Assembly (NCBI RefSeq): GCF_027744825.2
Contig: NW_026527096.1
Coordinates: 1 to 64,000, forward strand
Length of the DNA: 64,000 nucleotides
Source of the DNA: Synchiropus splendidus
Lineage: Eukaryota > Chordata > Actinopteri > Syngnathiformes > Callionymidae
Reading direction: 5' to 3'
Of the stretch, positions 1 through 13,279 are shown in pieces. How positions within the stretch are numbered: position 1 is the first letter of the stretch; the number at the start of each line of letters is the position of its first letter. The notes under the pieces were generated by a model. The model was not told the origin of the DNA. It searched no databases and was given only the letters and a program-made list of their open reading frames with translations. The translations under genes and the position numbers were made by a program.

Positions 1-3000
1 AATCTAAGCTCTCTGAAGTGTTTTTCGAAAGTTATCAACACTTTTATGTTTGGCGTTCCGAAACCCACCTTATCTCAGGCTGAAAAGCGTTTTTGTGCAT
101 TGTGCCATAACTTTTCATGAAAGCTTCAGAACATGAAATTTTAACCTCCCACTATAGCAGAAAGGGTCTTTCTAGTAGTTGCACATCAAATCTAAACTGT
201 CTGAAGTGTTTTTCCAAAGTTATTAACACTTTTATGTTTGGCGTTCCGAAACCCACCTTATCTCAGGCTGAAAAGCGTTTTTGTGCATTGTGCCATAACT
301 TTTCAGGAAAGCTTCAGAACATGAAATTTTAACCTCCCACTATAGCAGAAAGGGTCTTTCTAGTAGGTGCACATCAAATCTAAGCTGTCTGAAGTGTTTT
401 TCGAAAGTTATTAACACTTTTATGTTTGGCGTTCCGAAACCCACCTTATCTCAGGCTGAAAAGCGTTTTTGTGCATTGTGCCATAACTTTTCAGGGAAGC
501 TTCAGAACATGAAATTTTAACCTCCCACTATAGCAGAAAGGGTCTTTCTAGTAGTTGCACATCAAATCTAAACTGTCTGAAGTGTTTTTCCAAAGTTATC
601 AACACTTTTATGTTTGGCGTTCCGAAACCCACCTTATCTCAGGCTGAAAAGCGTTTTTACGCAATGTGCCATAACTTTTCAGGGAAGCTTCAGAACATGA
701 AATTTTAACCTCCCACTATAGCAGAAAGGGTCTTTCTAGTAGGTGCACATCAAATCTAAGCTGTCTGAAGTGTTTTTCGAAAGTTATCAACACTTTTATG
801 TTTGGCGTTCCGAAACCCACCTTATCTCAGGCTGAAAAGCGTTTTTGTGCATTGTGCCATAACTTTTCAGGGAAGCTTCAGAACATGAAATTTTAACCTC
901 CCACTATAGCAGAAAGGGTCTTTCTAGTAGTTGCACATCAAATCTAAGCTGTCTGAAGTGTTTTTCAAAAGTTATCAACACTTTTATGTTTGGCGTTCCG
1001 AAACCCACTTTATCTCAGGCTGAAAAGCGTTTTTGTGCATTGTGCCATAACTTTTCAGGAAAGCTTCAGAACATGAAATTTTAACCTCCCACTATAGCAG
1101 AAAGGGTCTTTCTAGTAGTTGCACATCAAATCTAAACTGTCTGAAGTGTTTTTCCAAAGTTATCAACACTTTTATGTTTGGCGTTCCGAAACCCACCTTA
1201 TCTCAGGCTGAAAAGCGTTTTTACGCATTGTGCCATAACTTTTCAGGGAAGCTTCAGAACATGAAATTTTAACCTCCCACTATAGCAGAAAGGGTCTTTC
1301 TAGTAGGTGCACATCAAATCTAAGCTCTCTGAAGTGTTTTTCGAAAGTTATCAACACTTTTATGTTTGGCGTTCCGAAACCCACCTTATCTCAGGCTGAA
1401 AAGCGTTTTTGTGCATTGTGCCATAACTTTTCAGGGAAGCTTCAGAACATGAAATTTTAACCTCCCACTATAGCAGAAAGGGTCTTTCTAGTAGTTGCAC
1501 ATCAAATCTAAACTGTCTGAAGTGTTTTTCCAAAGTTATCAACACTTTTATGTTTGGCGTTCCGAAACCCACCTTATCTCAGGCTGAAAAGCGTTTTTAC
1601 GCATTGTGCCATAACTTTTCAGGGAAGCTTCAGAACATGAAATTTTAACCTCCCACTATAGCAGAAAGGGTCTTTCTAGTAGTTGCACATCAAATCTAAA
1701 CTGTCTGAAGTGTTTTTCCAAAGTTATCAACACTTTTATGTTTGGCGTTCCGAAACCACCTTATCTCAGGCTGAAAAGCGTTTTTGTGCATTGTGCCATA
1801 AGTTTTCAGGGAAGCTTCAGAACATGAAATTTTAACCTCCCACTATAGCAGAAAGGGTCTTTCTAGTAGTTGCACATCAAATCTAAGCTGTCTGAAGTGT
1901 TTTCAAAAGTTATCAACACTTTTATGTTTGGCGTTCCGAAACCCACCTTATCTCAGGCTGAAAAGCGTTTTTGTGCATTGTGCCATAACTTTTCAGGAAA
2001 GCTTCAGAACATGAAATTTTAACCTCCCACTATAGCAGAAAGGGTCTTTCTAGTAGTTGCACATCAAATCTAAACTGTCTGAAGTGTTTTTCGAAAGTTA
2101 TCAACACTTTTATGTTTGGCGTTCCGAAACCCACCTTATCTCAGGCTGAAAAGCGTTTTTGTGCATTGTGCCATAACTTTTCAGGGAAGCTTCAGAACAT
2201 GAAATTTTAACCTCCCACTATAGCAGAAAGGGTCTTTCTAGTAGTTGCACATCAAATCTAAACTGTCTGAAGTGTTTTTCCAAAGTTATCAACACTTTTA
2301 TGTTTGGCGTTCCGAAACCCACCTTATCTCAGGCTGAAAAGCGTTTTTGTGCATTGTGCCATAACTTTTCAGGGAAGCTTCAGAACATGAAATTTTAACC
2401 TCCCACTATAGCAGAAAGGGTCTTTCTAGTAGTTGCACATCAAATCTAAACTGTCTGAAGTGTTTTTCCAAAGTTATCAACACTTTTATGTTTGGCGTTC
2501 CGAAACCCACCTTATCTCAGGCTGAAAAGCGTTTTTGTGCATTGTGCCATAACTTTTCAGGGAAGCTTCAGAACATGAAATTTTAACCTCCCACTATAGC
2601 AGAAAGGGTCTTTCTAGTAGTTGCACATCAAATCTAAGCTGTCTGAAGTGTTTTTCAAAAGTTATCAACACTTTTATGTTTGGCGTTCCGAAACCCACCT
2701 TATCTCAGGCTGAAAAAGCGTTTTTGTGCATTGTGCCATAACTTTTCAGGGAAGCTTCAGAACATGAAATTTTAACCTCCCACTATAGCAGAAAGGGTCT
2801 TTCTAGTAGTTGCACATCAAATCTAAACTGTCTGAAGTGTTTTTCCAAAGTTATCAACACTTTTATGTTTGGCGTTCCGAAACCCACCTTATCTCAGGCT
2901 GAAAAGCGTTTTTACGCATTGTGCCATAACTTTTCAGGGAAGCTTCAGAACATGAAATTTTAACCTCCCACTATAGCAGAAAGGGTCTTTCTAGTAGGTG

Positions 3001-6000
3001 CACATCAAATCTAAGCTCTCTGAAGTGTTTTTCGAAAGTTATCAACACTTTTATGTTTGGCGTTCCGAAACCCACCTTATCTCAGGCTGAAAAGCGTTTT
3101 TGTGCATTGTGCCATAACTTTTCAGGGAAGCTTCAGAACATGAAATTTTAACCTCCCACTATAGCAGAAAGGGTCTTTCTAGTAGTTGCACATCAAATCT
3201 AAACTGTCTGAAGTGTTTTTCCAAAGTTATCAACACTTTTATGTTTGGCGTTCCGAAACCCACCTTATCTCAGGCTGAAAAGCGTTTTTGTGCATTGTGC
3301 CATAACTTTTCAGGGAAGCTTCAGAACATGAAATTTTAACCTCCCACTATAGCAGAAAGGGTCTTTCTAGTAGTTGCACATAAAATCTAAGCTGTCTGAA
3401 GTGTTTTTCAAAAGTTATCAACACTTTTATGTTTGGCGTTCCGAAACCCACCTTATCTCAGGCTGAAAAGCGTTTTTGTGCATTGTGCCATAACTTTTCA
3501 GGGAAGCTTCAGAACATGAAATTTTAACCTCCCACTATAGCAGAAAGGGTCTTTCTAGTAGTTGCACATCAAATCTAAACTGTCTGAAGTGTTTTTCCAA
3601 AGTTATTAACACTTTTATGTTTGGCGTTCCGAAACCCACCTTATCTCAGGCTGAAAAGCGTTTTTGTGCATTGTGCCATAACTTTTCAGGGAAGCTTCAG
3701 AACATGAAATTTTAACCTCCCACTATAGCAGAAAGGGTCTTTCTAGTAGTTGCACATCAAATCTAAACTGTCTGAAGTGTTTTTCCAAAGTTATCAACAC
3801 TTTTATGTTTGGCGTTCCGAAACCCACCTTATCTCAGGCTGAAAAGCGTTTTTGTGCATTGTGCCATAACTTTTCAGGGAAGCTTCAGAACATGAAATTT
3901 TAACCTCCCACTATAGCAGAAAGGGTCTTTCTAGTAGTTGCACATCAAATCTAAGCTGTCTGAAGTGTTTTTCAAAAGTTATCAACACTTTTATGTTTGG
4001 CGTTCCGAAACCCACCTTATCTCAGGCTGAAAAGCGTTTTTGTGCATTGTGCCATAACTTTTCAGGAAAGCTTCAGAACATGAAATTTTAACCTCCCACT
4101 ATAGCAGAAAGGGTCTTTCTAGTAGTTGCACATCAAATCTAAACTGTCTGAAGTGTTTTTCCAAAGTTATCAACACTTTTATGTTTGGCGTTCCGAAACC
4201 CACCTTATCTCAGGCTGAAAAGCGTTTTTACGCATTGTGCCATAACTTTTCAGGGAAGCTTCAGAACATGAAATTTTAACCTCCCACTATAGCAGAAAGG
4301 GTCTTTCTAGTAGGTGCACATCAAATCTAAGCTCTCTGAAGTGTTTTTCGAAAGTTATCAACACTTTTATGTTTGGCGTTCCGAAACCCACCTTATCTCA
4401 GGCTGAAAAGCGTTTTTGTGCATTGTGCCATAACTTTTCAGGGAAGCTTCAGAACATGAAATTTTAACCTCCCACTATAGCAGAAAGGGTCTTTCTAGTA
4501 GTAGCACATCAAATCTAAACTGTCTGAAGTGTTTTTCCAAAGTTATCAACACTTTTATGTTTGGCGTTCCGAAACCCACCTTATCTCAGGCTGAAAAGCG
4601 TTTTTACGCATTGTGCCATAACTTTTCAGGGAAGCTTCAGAACATGAAATTTTAACCTCCCACTATAGCAGAAAGGGTCTTTCTAGTAGTTGCACATCAA
4701 ATCTAAACTGTCTGAAGTGTTTTTCCAAAGTTATCAACACTTTTATGTTTGGCGTTCCGAAACCCACCTTATCTCAGGCTGAAAAGCGTTTTTGTGCATT
4801 GTGCCATAAGTTTTCAGGGAAGCTTCAGAACATGAAATTTTAACCTCCCACTATAGCAGAAAGGGTCTTTCTAGTAGTTGCACATCAAATCTAAGCTGTC
4901 TGAAGTGTTTTTCAAAAGTTATCAACACTTTTATGTTTGGCGTTCCGAAACCCACCTTATCTCAGGCTGAAAAGCGTTTTTGTGCATTGTGCCATAACTT
5001 TTCAGGAAAGCTTCAGAACATGAAATTTTAACCTCCCACTATAGCAGAAAGGGTCTTTCTAGTAGTTGCACATCAAATCTAAACTGTCTGAAGTGTTTTT
5101 CCAAAGTTATCAACACTTTTGTGTTTGGCGTTCCGAAACCCACCTTATCTCAGGCTGAAAAGCGTTTTTGTGCATTGTGCCATAACTTTTCAGGAAAGCT
5201 TCAGAACATGAAATTTTAACCTCCCACTATAGCAGAAAGGGTCTTTCTAGTAGTTGCACATCAAATCTAAACTGTCTGAAGTGTTTTTCCAAAGTTATCA
5301 ACACTTTTATGTTTGGCGTTCCGAAACCCACCTTATCTCAGGCTGAAAAGCGTTTTTACGCATTGTGCCATAACTTTTCAGGGAAGCTTCAGAACATGAA
5401 ATTTTAACCTCCCACTATAGCAGAAAGGGTCTTTCTAGTAGGTGCACATCAAATCTAAGCTCTCTGAAGTGTTTTTCGAAAGTTATCAACACTTTTATGT
5501 TTGGCGTTCCGAAACCCACCTTATCTCAGGCTGAAAAGCGTTTTTGTGCATTGTGCCATAACTTTTCAGGGAAGCTTCAGAACATGAAATTTTAACCTCC
5601 CACTATAGCAGAAAGGGTCTTTCTAGTAGTTGCACATCAAATCTAAACTGTCTGAAGTGTTTTTCCAAAGTTATCAACACTTTTATGTTTGGCGTTCCGA
5701 AACCCACCTTATCTCAGGCTGAAAAGCGTTTTTGTGCATTGTGCCATAACTTTTCAGGGAAGCTTCAGAACATGAAATTTTAACCTCCCACTATAGCAGA
5801 AAGGGTCTTTCTAGTAGTTGCACATCAAATCTAAACTGTCTGAAGTGTTTTTCCAAAGTTATCAACACTTTCATGTTTGGCGTTCCGAAACCCACCTTAT
5901 CTCAGGCTGAAAAGCGTTTTTGTGCATTGTGCCATAACTTTTCAGGGAAGCTTCAGAACATGAAATTTTAACCTCCCACTATAGCAGAAAGGGTCTTTCT

Positions 6001-7451
6001 AGTAGTTGCACATCAAATCTAAGCTGTCTGAAGTGTTTTTCAAAAGTTATCAACACTTTTATGTTTGGCGTTCCGAAACCCACCTTATCTCAGGCTGAAA
6101 AGCGTTTTTGTGCATTGTGCCATAACTTTTCAGGAAAGCTTCAGAACATGAAATTTTAACCTCCCACTATAGCAGAAAGGGTCTTTCTAGTAGGTGCACA
6201 TCAAATCTAAGCTGTCTGAAGTGTTTTTCGAAAGTTATCAACACTTTTATGTTTGGCGTTCCGAAACCCACCTTATCTCAGGCTGAAAAGCGTTTTTGTG
6301 CATTGTGCCATAACTTTTCAGGGAAGCTTCAGAACATGAAATTTTAACCTCCCACTATAGCAGAAAGGGTCTTTCTAGTAGTTGCACATCGAATCTAAAC
6401 TGTCTGAAGTGTTTTTCCAAAGTTATTAACACTTTTATGTTTGGCGTTCCGAAACCCACCTTATCTCAGGCTGAAAAGCGTTTTTGTGCATTGTGCCATA
6501 ACTTTTCAGGGAAGCTTCAGAACATGAAATTTTAACCTCCCACTATAGCAGAAAGGGTCTTTCTAGTAGTTGCACATCAAATCTAAACTGTCTGAAGTGT
6601 TTTTCCAAAGTTATTAACACTTTTATGTTTGGCGTTCCGAAACCCACCTTATCTCAGGCTGAAAAGCGTTTTTGTGCATTGTGCCATAACTTTTCAGGGA
6701 AGCTTCAGAACATGAAATTTTAACCTCCCACTATAGCAGAAAGGGTCTTTCTAGTAGTTGCACATCAAATCTAAACTGTCTGAAGTGTTTTTCCAAAGTT
6801 ATCAACACTTTTATGTTTGGCGTTCCGAAACCCACCTTATCTCAGGCTGAAAAGCGTTTTTACGCATTGTGCCATAACTTTTCAGGGAAGCTTCAGAACA
6901 TGAAATTTTAACCTCCCACTATAGCAGAAAGGGTCTTTCTAGTAGGTGCACATCAAATCTAAGCTGTCTGAAGTGTTTTTCGAAAGTTATCAACACTTTT
7001 ATGTTTGGCGTTCCGAAACCCACCTTATCTCAGGCTGAAAAGCGTTTTTGTGCATTGTGCCATAACTTTTCAGGGAAGCTTCAGAACATGAAATTTTAAC
7101 CTCCCACTATAGCAGAAAGGGTCTTTCTAGTAGTTGCACATCAAATCTAAGCTGTCTGAAGTGTTTTTCAAAAGTTATCAACACTTTTATGTTTGGCGTT
7201 CCGAAACCCACCTTATCTCAGGCTGAAAAGCGTTTTTGTGCATTGTGCCATAACTTTTCAGGAAAGCTTCAGAACATGAAATTTTAACCTCCCACTATAG
7301 CAGAAAGGGTCTTTCTAGTAGTTGCACATCAAATCTAAACTGTCTGAAGTGTTTTTCCAAAGTTATCAACACTTTTATGTTTGGCGTTCGGAAACCCACC
7401 TTATCTCAGGCTGAAAAGCGTTTTTACGCATTGTGCCATAACTTTTCAGGG
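1..7451 (+). repeat. Array block L1: irregular left block with no complete HOR period
   Basis: After a partial class 1 monomer (1-120), 39 monomers (7,331 bp) run in the order 2, 4/2 mosaic, 3-4-5-3-1-3-6-5-6-6-6-5-3-1-6-5-2-6-5-3-1-3-6-5-6-3-1-6-6-5-4-2-2-3-4-5-3. A 16-monomer (3,008-bp) offset links two class 6 monomers sharing a private G (1802 and 4810), both in the local order 3-1-3-6-5. The last eight monomers have the same class order as part of L2 and share its private G (6391) in a class 2 monomer. Three single-base indels lie in homopolymers at about 1757, 1901 and 2711. No gene is present. Confidence 0.85.
309..496 (+). repeat. Mosaic monomer, class 4 left and class 2 right
   Basis: It has G59, G76, G79 and G95 (class 4) but T104 (class 2), which places the switch between unit positions 95 and 104. 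It sits between a class 2 and a class 3 monomer. The corresponding start of L2 (2-3) has no monomer here, so this one looks like an insertion product. A point mutation at position 104 is the alternative. Confidence 0.6.
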
Positions 7452-10400
7452 AAGCTTCAGAACATGAAATTTTAACCTCCCACTATAGCAGAAAGGGTCT
7501 TTCTAGTAGGTGCACATCAAATCTAAGCTCTCTGAAGTGTTTTTCGAAAGTTATCAACACTTTTATGTTTGGCGTTCCGAAACCCACCTTATCTCAGGCT
7601 GAAAAGCGTTTTTGTGCATTGTGCCATAACTTTTCATGAAAGCTTCAGAACATGAAATTTTAACCTCCCACTATAGCAGAAAGGGTCTTTCTAGTAGTTG
7701 CACATCAAATCTAAACTGTCTGAAGTGTTTTTCCAAAGTTATTAACACTTTTATGTTTGGCGTTCCGAAACCCACCTTATCTCAGGCTGAAAAGCGTTTT
7801 TGTGCATTGTGCCATAACTTTTCAGGAAAGCTTCAGAACATGAAATTTTAACCTCCCACTATAGCAGAAAGGGTCTTTCTAGTAGTTGCACATCAAATCT
7901 AAACTGTCTGAAGTGTTTTTCCAAAGTTATCAACACTTTTATGTTTGGCGTTCCGAAACCCACCTTATCTCAGGCTGAAAAGCGTTTTTACGCAATGTGC
8001 CATAACTTTTCAGGGAAGCTTCAGAACATGAAATTTTAACCTCCCACTATAGCAGAAAGGGTCTTTCTAGTAGGTGCACATCAAATCTAAGCTGTCTGAA
8101 GTGTTTTTCGAAAGTTATCAACACTTTTATGTTTGGCGTTCCGAAACCCACCTTATCTCAGGCTGAAAAGCGTTTTTGTGCATTGTGCCATAACTTTTCA
8201 GGGAAGCTTCAGAACATGAAATTTTAACCTCCCACTATAGCAGAAAGGGTCTTTCTAGTAGTTGCACATCAAATCTAAGCTGTCTGAAGTGTTTTTCAAA
8301 AGTTATCAACACTTTTATGTTTGGCGTTCCGAAACCCACCTTATCTCAGGCTGAAAAGCGTTTTTGTGCATTGTGCCATAACTTTTCAGGAAAGCTTCAG
8401 AACATGAAATTTTAACCTCCCACTATAGCAGAAAGGGTCTTTCTAGTAGTTGCACATCAAATCTAAACTGTCTGAAGTGTTTTTCCAAAGTTATCAACAC
8501 TTTTATGTTTGGCGTTCGGAAACCCACCTTATCTCAGGCTGAAAAGCGTTTTTACGCATTGTGCCATAACTTTTCAGGGAAGCTTCAGAACATGAAATTT
8601 TAACGTCCCACTATAGCAGAAAGGGTCTTTCTAGTAGGTGCACATCAAATCTAAGCTCTCTGAAGTGTTTTTCGAAAGTTATCAACACTTTTATGTTTGG
8701 CGTTCCGAAACCCACCTTATCTCAGGCTGAAAAGCGTTTTTGTGCATTGTGCCATAACTTTTCATGAAAGCTTCAGAACATGAAATTTTAACCTCCCACT
8801 ATAGCAGAAAGGGTCTTTCTAGTAGTTGCACATCAAATCTAAACTGTCTGAAGTGTTTTTCCAAAGTTATTAACACTTTTATGTTTGGCGTTCCGAAACC
8901 CACCTTATCTCAGGCTGAAAAGCGTTTTTGTGCATTGTGCCATAACTTTTCAGGGAAGCTTCAGAACATGAAATTTTAACCTCCCACTATAGCAGAAAGG
9001 GTCTTTCTAGTAGTTGCACATCAAATCTAAACTGTCTGAAGTGTTTTTCCAAAGTTATCAACACTTTTATGTTTGGCGTTCCGAAACCCACCTTATCTCA
9101 GGCTGAAAAGCGTTTTTACGCATTGTGCCATAACTTTTCAGGGAAGCTTCAGAACATGAAATTTTAACCTCCCACTATAGCAGAAAGGGTCTTTCTAGTA
9201 GGTGCACATCAAATCTAAGCTCTCTGAAGTGTTTTTCGAAAGTTATCAACACTTTTATGTTTGGCGTTCCGAAACCCACCTTATCTCAGGCTGAAAAGCG
9301 TTTTTGTGCATTGTGCCATAACTTTTCAGGGAAGCTTCAGAACATGAAATTTTAACCTCCCACTATAGCAGAAAGGGTCTTTCTAGTAGTTGCACATCAA
9401 ATCTAAACTGTCTGAAGTGTTTTTCCAAAGTTATGAACACTTTTATGTTTGGCGTTCCGAAACCCACCTTATCTCAGGCTGAAAAGCGTTTTTGTGCATT
9501 GTGCCATAACTTTTCAGGGAAGCTTCAGAACATGAAATTTTAACCTCCCACTATAGCAGAAAGGGTCTTTCTAGTAGTTGCACATCAAATCTAAACTGTC
9601 TGAAGTGTTTTTCCAAAGTTATCAACACTTTTATGTTTGGCGTTCCGAAACCCACCTTATCTCAGGCTGAAAAGCGTTTTTGTGCATTGTGCCATAACTT
9701 TTCAGGGAAGCTTCAGAACATGAAATTTTAACCTCCCACTATAGCAGAAAGGGTCTTTCTAGTAGTTGCACATCAAATCTAAGCTGTCTGAAGTGTTTTT
9801 CAAAAGTTATCAACACTTTTATGTTTGGCGTTCCGAAACCCACCTTATCTCAGGCTGAAAAGCGTTTTTGTGCATTGTGCCATAACTTTTCAGGAAAGCT
9901 TCAGAACATGAAATTTTAACCTCCCACTATAGCAGAAAGGGTCTTTCTAGTAGTTGCACATCAAATCTAAACTGTCTGAAGTGTTTTTCCAAAGTTATCA
10001 ACACTTTTATGTTTGGCGTTCCGAAACCCACCTTATCTCAGGCTGAAAAGCGTTTTTACGCATTGTGCCATAACTTTTCAGGGAAGCTTCAGAACATGAA
10101 ATTTTAACCTCCCACTATAGCAGAAAGGGTCTTTCCAGTAGGTGCACATCAAATCTAAGCTCTCTGAAGTGTTTTTCGAAAGTTATCAACACTTTTATGT
10201 TTGGCGTTCCGAAACCCACCTTATCTCAGGCTGAAAAGCGTTTTTGTGCATTGTGCCATAACTTTTCAGGAAAGCTTCAGAACATGAAATTTTAACCTCC
10301 CACTATAGCAGAAAGGGTCTTTCTAGTAGTTGCACATCAAATCTAAACTGTCTGAAGTGTTTTTCCAAAGTTATGAACACTTTTATGTTTGGCGTTCCGA

Positions 10401-13279
10401 AACCCACCTTATCTCAGGCTGAAAAGCGTTTTTGTGCATTGTGCCATAACTTTTCAGGGAAGCTTCAGAACATGAAATTTTAACCTCCCACTATAGCAGA
10501 AAGGGTCTTTCTAGTAGTTGCACATCAAATCTAAACTGTCTGAAGTGTTTTTCCAAAGTTATCAACACTTTTATGTTTGGCGTTCCGAAACCCACCTTAT
10601 CTCAGGCTGAAAAGCGTTTTTACGCATTGTGCCATAACTTTTCAGGAAAGCTTCAGAACATGAAATTTTAACCTCCCACTATAGCAGAAAGGGTCTTTCT
10701 AGTAGTTGCACATCAAATCTAAACTGTCTGAAGTGTTTTTCCAAAGTTATCAACACTTTTATGTTTGGCGTTCCGAAACCCACCTTATCTCAGGCTGAAA
10801 AGCGTTTTTACGCATTGTGCCATAACTTTTCAGGGAAGCTTCAGAACATGAAATTTTAACCTCCCACTATAGCAGAAAGGGTCTTTCTAGTAGGTGCACA
10901 TCAAATCTAAGCTCTCTGAAGTGTTTTTCGAAAGTTATCAACACTTTTATGTTTGGCGTTCCGAAACCCACCTTATCTCAGGCTGAAAAGCGTTTTTGTG
11001 CATTGTGCCATAACTTTTCAGGGAAGCTTCAGAACATGAAATTTTAACCTCCCACTATAGCAGAAAGGGTCTTTCTAGTAGTTGCACATCAAATCTAAAC
11101 TGTCTGAAGTGTTTTTCCAAAGTTATCAACACTTTTATGTTTGGCGTTCGGAAACCCACCTTATCTCAGGCTGAAAAGCGTTTTTGTGCATTGTGCCATA
11201 ACTTTTCAGGGAAGCTTCAGAACATGAAATTTTAACCTCCCACTATAGCAGAAAGGGTCTTTCTAGTAGTTGCACATCAAATCTAAGCTGTCTGAAGTGT
11301 TTTTCAAAAGTTATCAACACTTTTATGTTTGGCGTTCCGAAACCCACCTTATCTCAGGCTGAAAAGCGTTTTTGTGCATTGTGCCATAACTTTTCAGGAA
11401 AGCTTCAGAACATGAAATTTTAACCTCCCACTATAGCAGAAAGGGTCTTTCTAGTAGGTGCACATCAAATCTAAGCTGTCTGAAGTGTTTTTCGAAAGTT
11501 ATCAACACTTTTATGTTTGGCGTTCCGAAACCCACCTTATCTCAGGCTGAAAAGCGTTTTTGTGCATTGTGCCATAACTTTTCAGGGAAGCTTCAGAACA
11601 TGAAATTTTAACCTCCCACTATAGCAGAAAGGGTCTTTCTAGTAGTTGCACATCGAATCTAAACTGTCTGAAGTGTTTTTCCAAAGTTATTAACACTTTT
11701 ATGTTTGGCGTTCCGAAACCCACCTTATCTCAGGCTGAAAAGCGTTTTTGTGCATTGTGCCATAACTTTTCAGGGAAGCTTCAGAACATGAAATTTTAAC
11801 CTCCCACTATAGCAGAAAGGGTCTTTCTAGTAGTTGCACATCAAATCTAAACTGTCTGAAGTGTTTTTCCAAAGTTATTAACACTTTTATGTTTGGCGTT
11901 CCGAAACCCACCTTATCTCAGGCTGAAAAGCGTTTTTGTGCATTGTGCCATAACTTTTCAGGGAAGCTTCAGAACATGAAATTTTAACCTCCCACTATAG
12001 CAGAAAGGGTCTTTCTAGTAGTTGCACATCAAATCTAAACTGTCTGAAGTGTTTTTCCAAAGTTATCAACACTTTTATGTTTGGCGTTCCGAAACCCACC
12101 TTATCTCAGGCTGAAAAGCGTTTTTACGCATTGTGCCATAACTTTTCAGGGAAGCTTCAGAACATGAAATTTTAACCTCCCACTATAGCAGAAAGGGTCT
12201 TTCTAGTAGGTGCACATCAAATCTAAGCTGTCTGAAGTGTTTTTAGAAAGTTATCAACACTTTTATGTTTGGCGTTCCGAAACCCACCTTATCTCAGGCT
12301 GAAAAGCGTTTTTGTGCATTGTGCCATAACTTTTCAGGGAAGCTTCAGAACATGAAATTTTAACCTCCCACTATAGCAGAAAGGGTCTTTCTAGTAGTTG
12401 CACATCAAATCTAAGCTGTCTGAAGTGTTTTTCAAAAGTTATCAACACTTTTATGTTTGGCGTTCCGAAACCCACCTTATCTCAGGCTGAAAAGCGTTTT
12501 TGTGCATTGTGCCATAACTTTTCAGGAAAGCTTCAGAACATGAAATTTTAACCTCCCACTATAGCAGAAAGGGTCTTTCTAGTAGTTGCACATCAAATCT
12601 AAACTGTCTGAAGTGTTTTTCCAAAGTTATCAACACTTTTATGTTTGGCGTTCGGAAACCCACCTTATCTCAGGCTGAAAAGCGTTTTTACGCATTGTGC
12701 CATAACTTTTCAGGGAAGCTTCAGAACATGAAATTTTAACCTCCCACTATAGCAGAAAGGGTCTTTCTAGTAGGTGCACATCAAATCTAAGCTGTCTGAA
12801 GTGTTTTTCGAAAGTTATCAACACTTTTATGTTTGGCGTTCCGAAACCCACCTTATCTCAGGCTGAAAAGCGTTTTTGTGCATTGTGCCATAACTTTTCA
12901 GGGAAGCTTCAGAACATGAAATTTTAACCTCCCACTATAGCAGAAAGGGTCTTTCTAGTAGTTGCACATCAAATCTAAGCTGTCTGAAGTGTTTTTCAAA
13001 AGTTATCAACACTTTTATGTTTGGCGTTCCGAAACCCACCTTATCTCAGGCTGAAAAGCGTTTTTGTGCATTGTGCCATAACTTTTCAGGAAAGCTTCAG
13101 AACATGAAATTTTAACCTCCCACTATAGCAGAAAGGGTCTTTCTAGTAGTTGCACATCAAATCTAAACTGTCTGAAGTGTTTTTCCAAAGTTATCAACAC
13201 TTTTATGTTTGGCGTTCGGAAACCCACCTTATCTCAGGCTGAAAAGCGTTTTTACGCATTGTGCCATAACTTTTCAGGG
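7452..13279 (+). repeat. Array block L2: 31-monomer super-repeat, first copy (5,828 bp)
   Basis: Class order is 1-2-3-4-5-3, 1-2-3-1-2-6-5-3, 1-2-3-3-1-6-5-4-2-2-3-4-5-3, 4-5-3. Private variants recur 5,828 bp downstream in L3: an A in a class 3 monomer (7995 and 13823), a G at unit position 104 (9435 and 15263), and CC for CT just before the unit's GTGCAC (10135 and 15963). The first nine monomers also contain a short 6-monomer period of 1,128 bp: 1-2-3-4-5-3 followed by 1-2-3. Several class 3 monomers carry G at unit position 127, a mark I did not find right of about 24 kb. Confidence 0.88.

Noticed and set aside
117..332. 71-codon reading frame starting at ATG 117, with near-identical copies at 7636, 8764, 13464, 14592, 21548, 30948, 36024, 40536, 47116, 52192, 55388 and 62907
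   Set aside because: It lies wholly inside satellite monomers, starts only where a TGA end variant makes an ATG, spans one monomer plus 28 bases and stops at a TAA present in every unit. It has no recognisable domain and no flanking gene signals.
12528..12715. RNA polymerase III B-box-like GTTCGGAAAC in G127 monomers, suggesting a tRNA-derived SINE origin
   Set aside because: One core base is wrong, no A box is visible at suitable spacing, and most monomers have GTTCCGAAAC instead.
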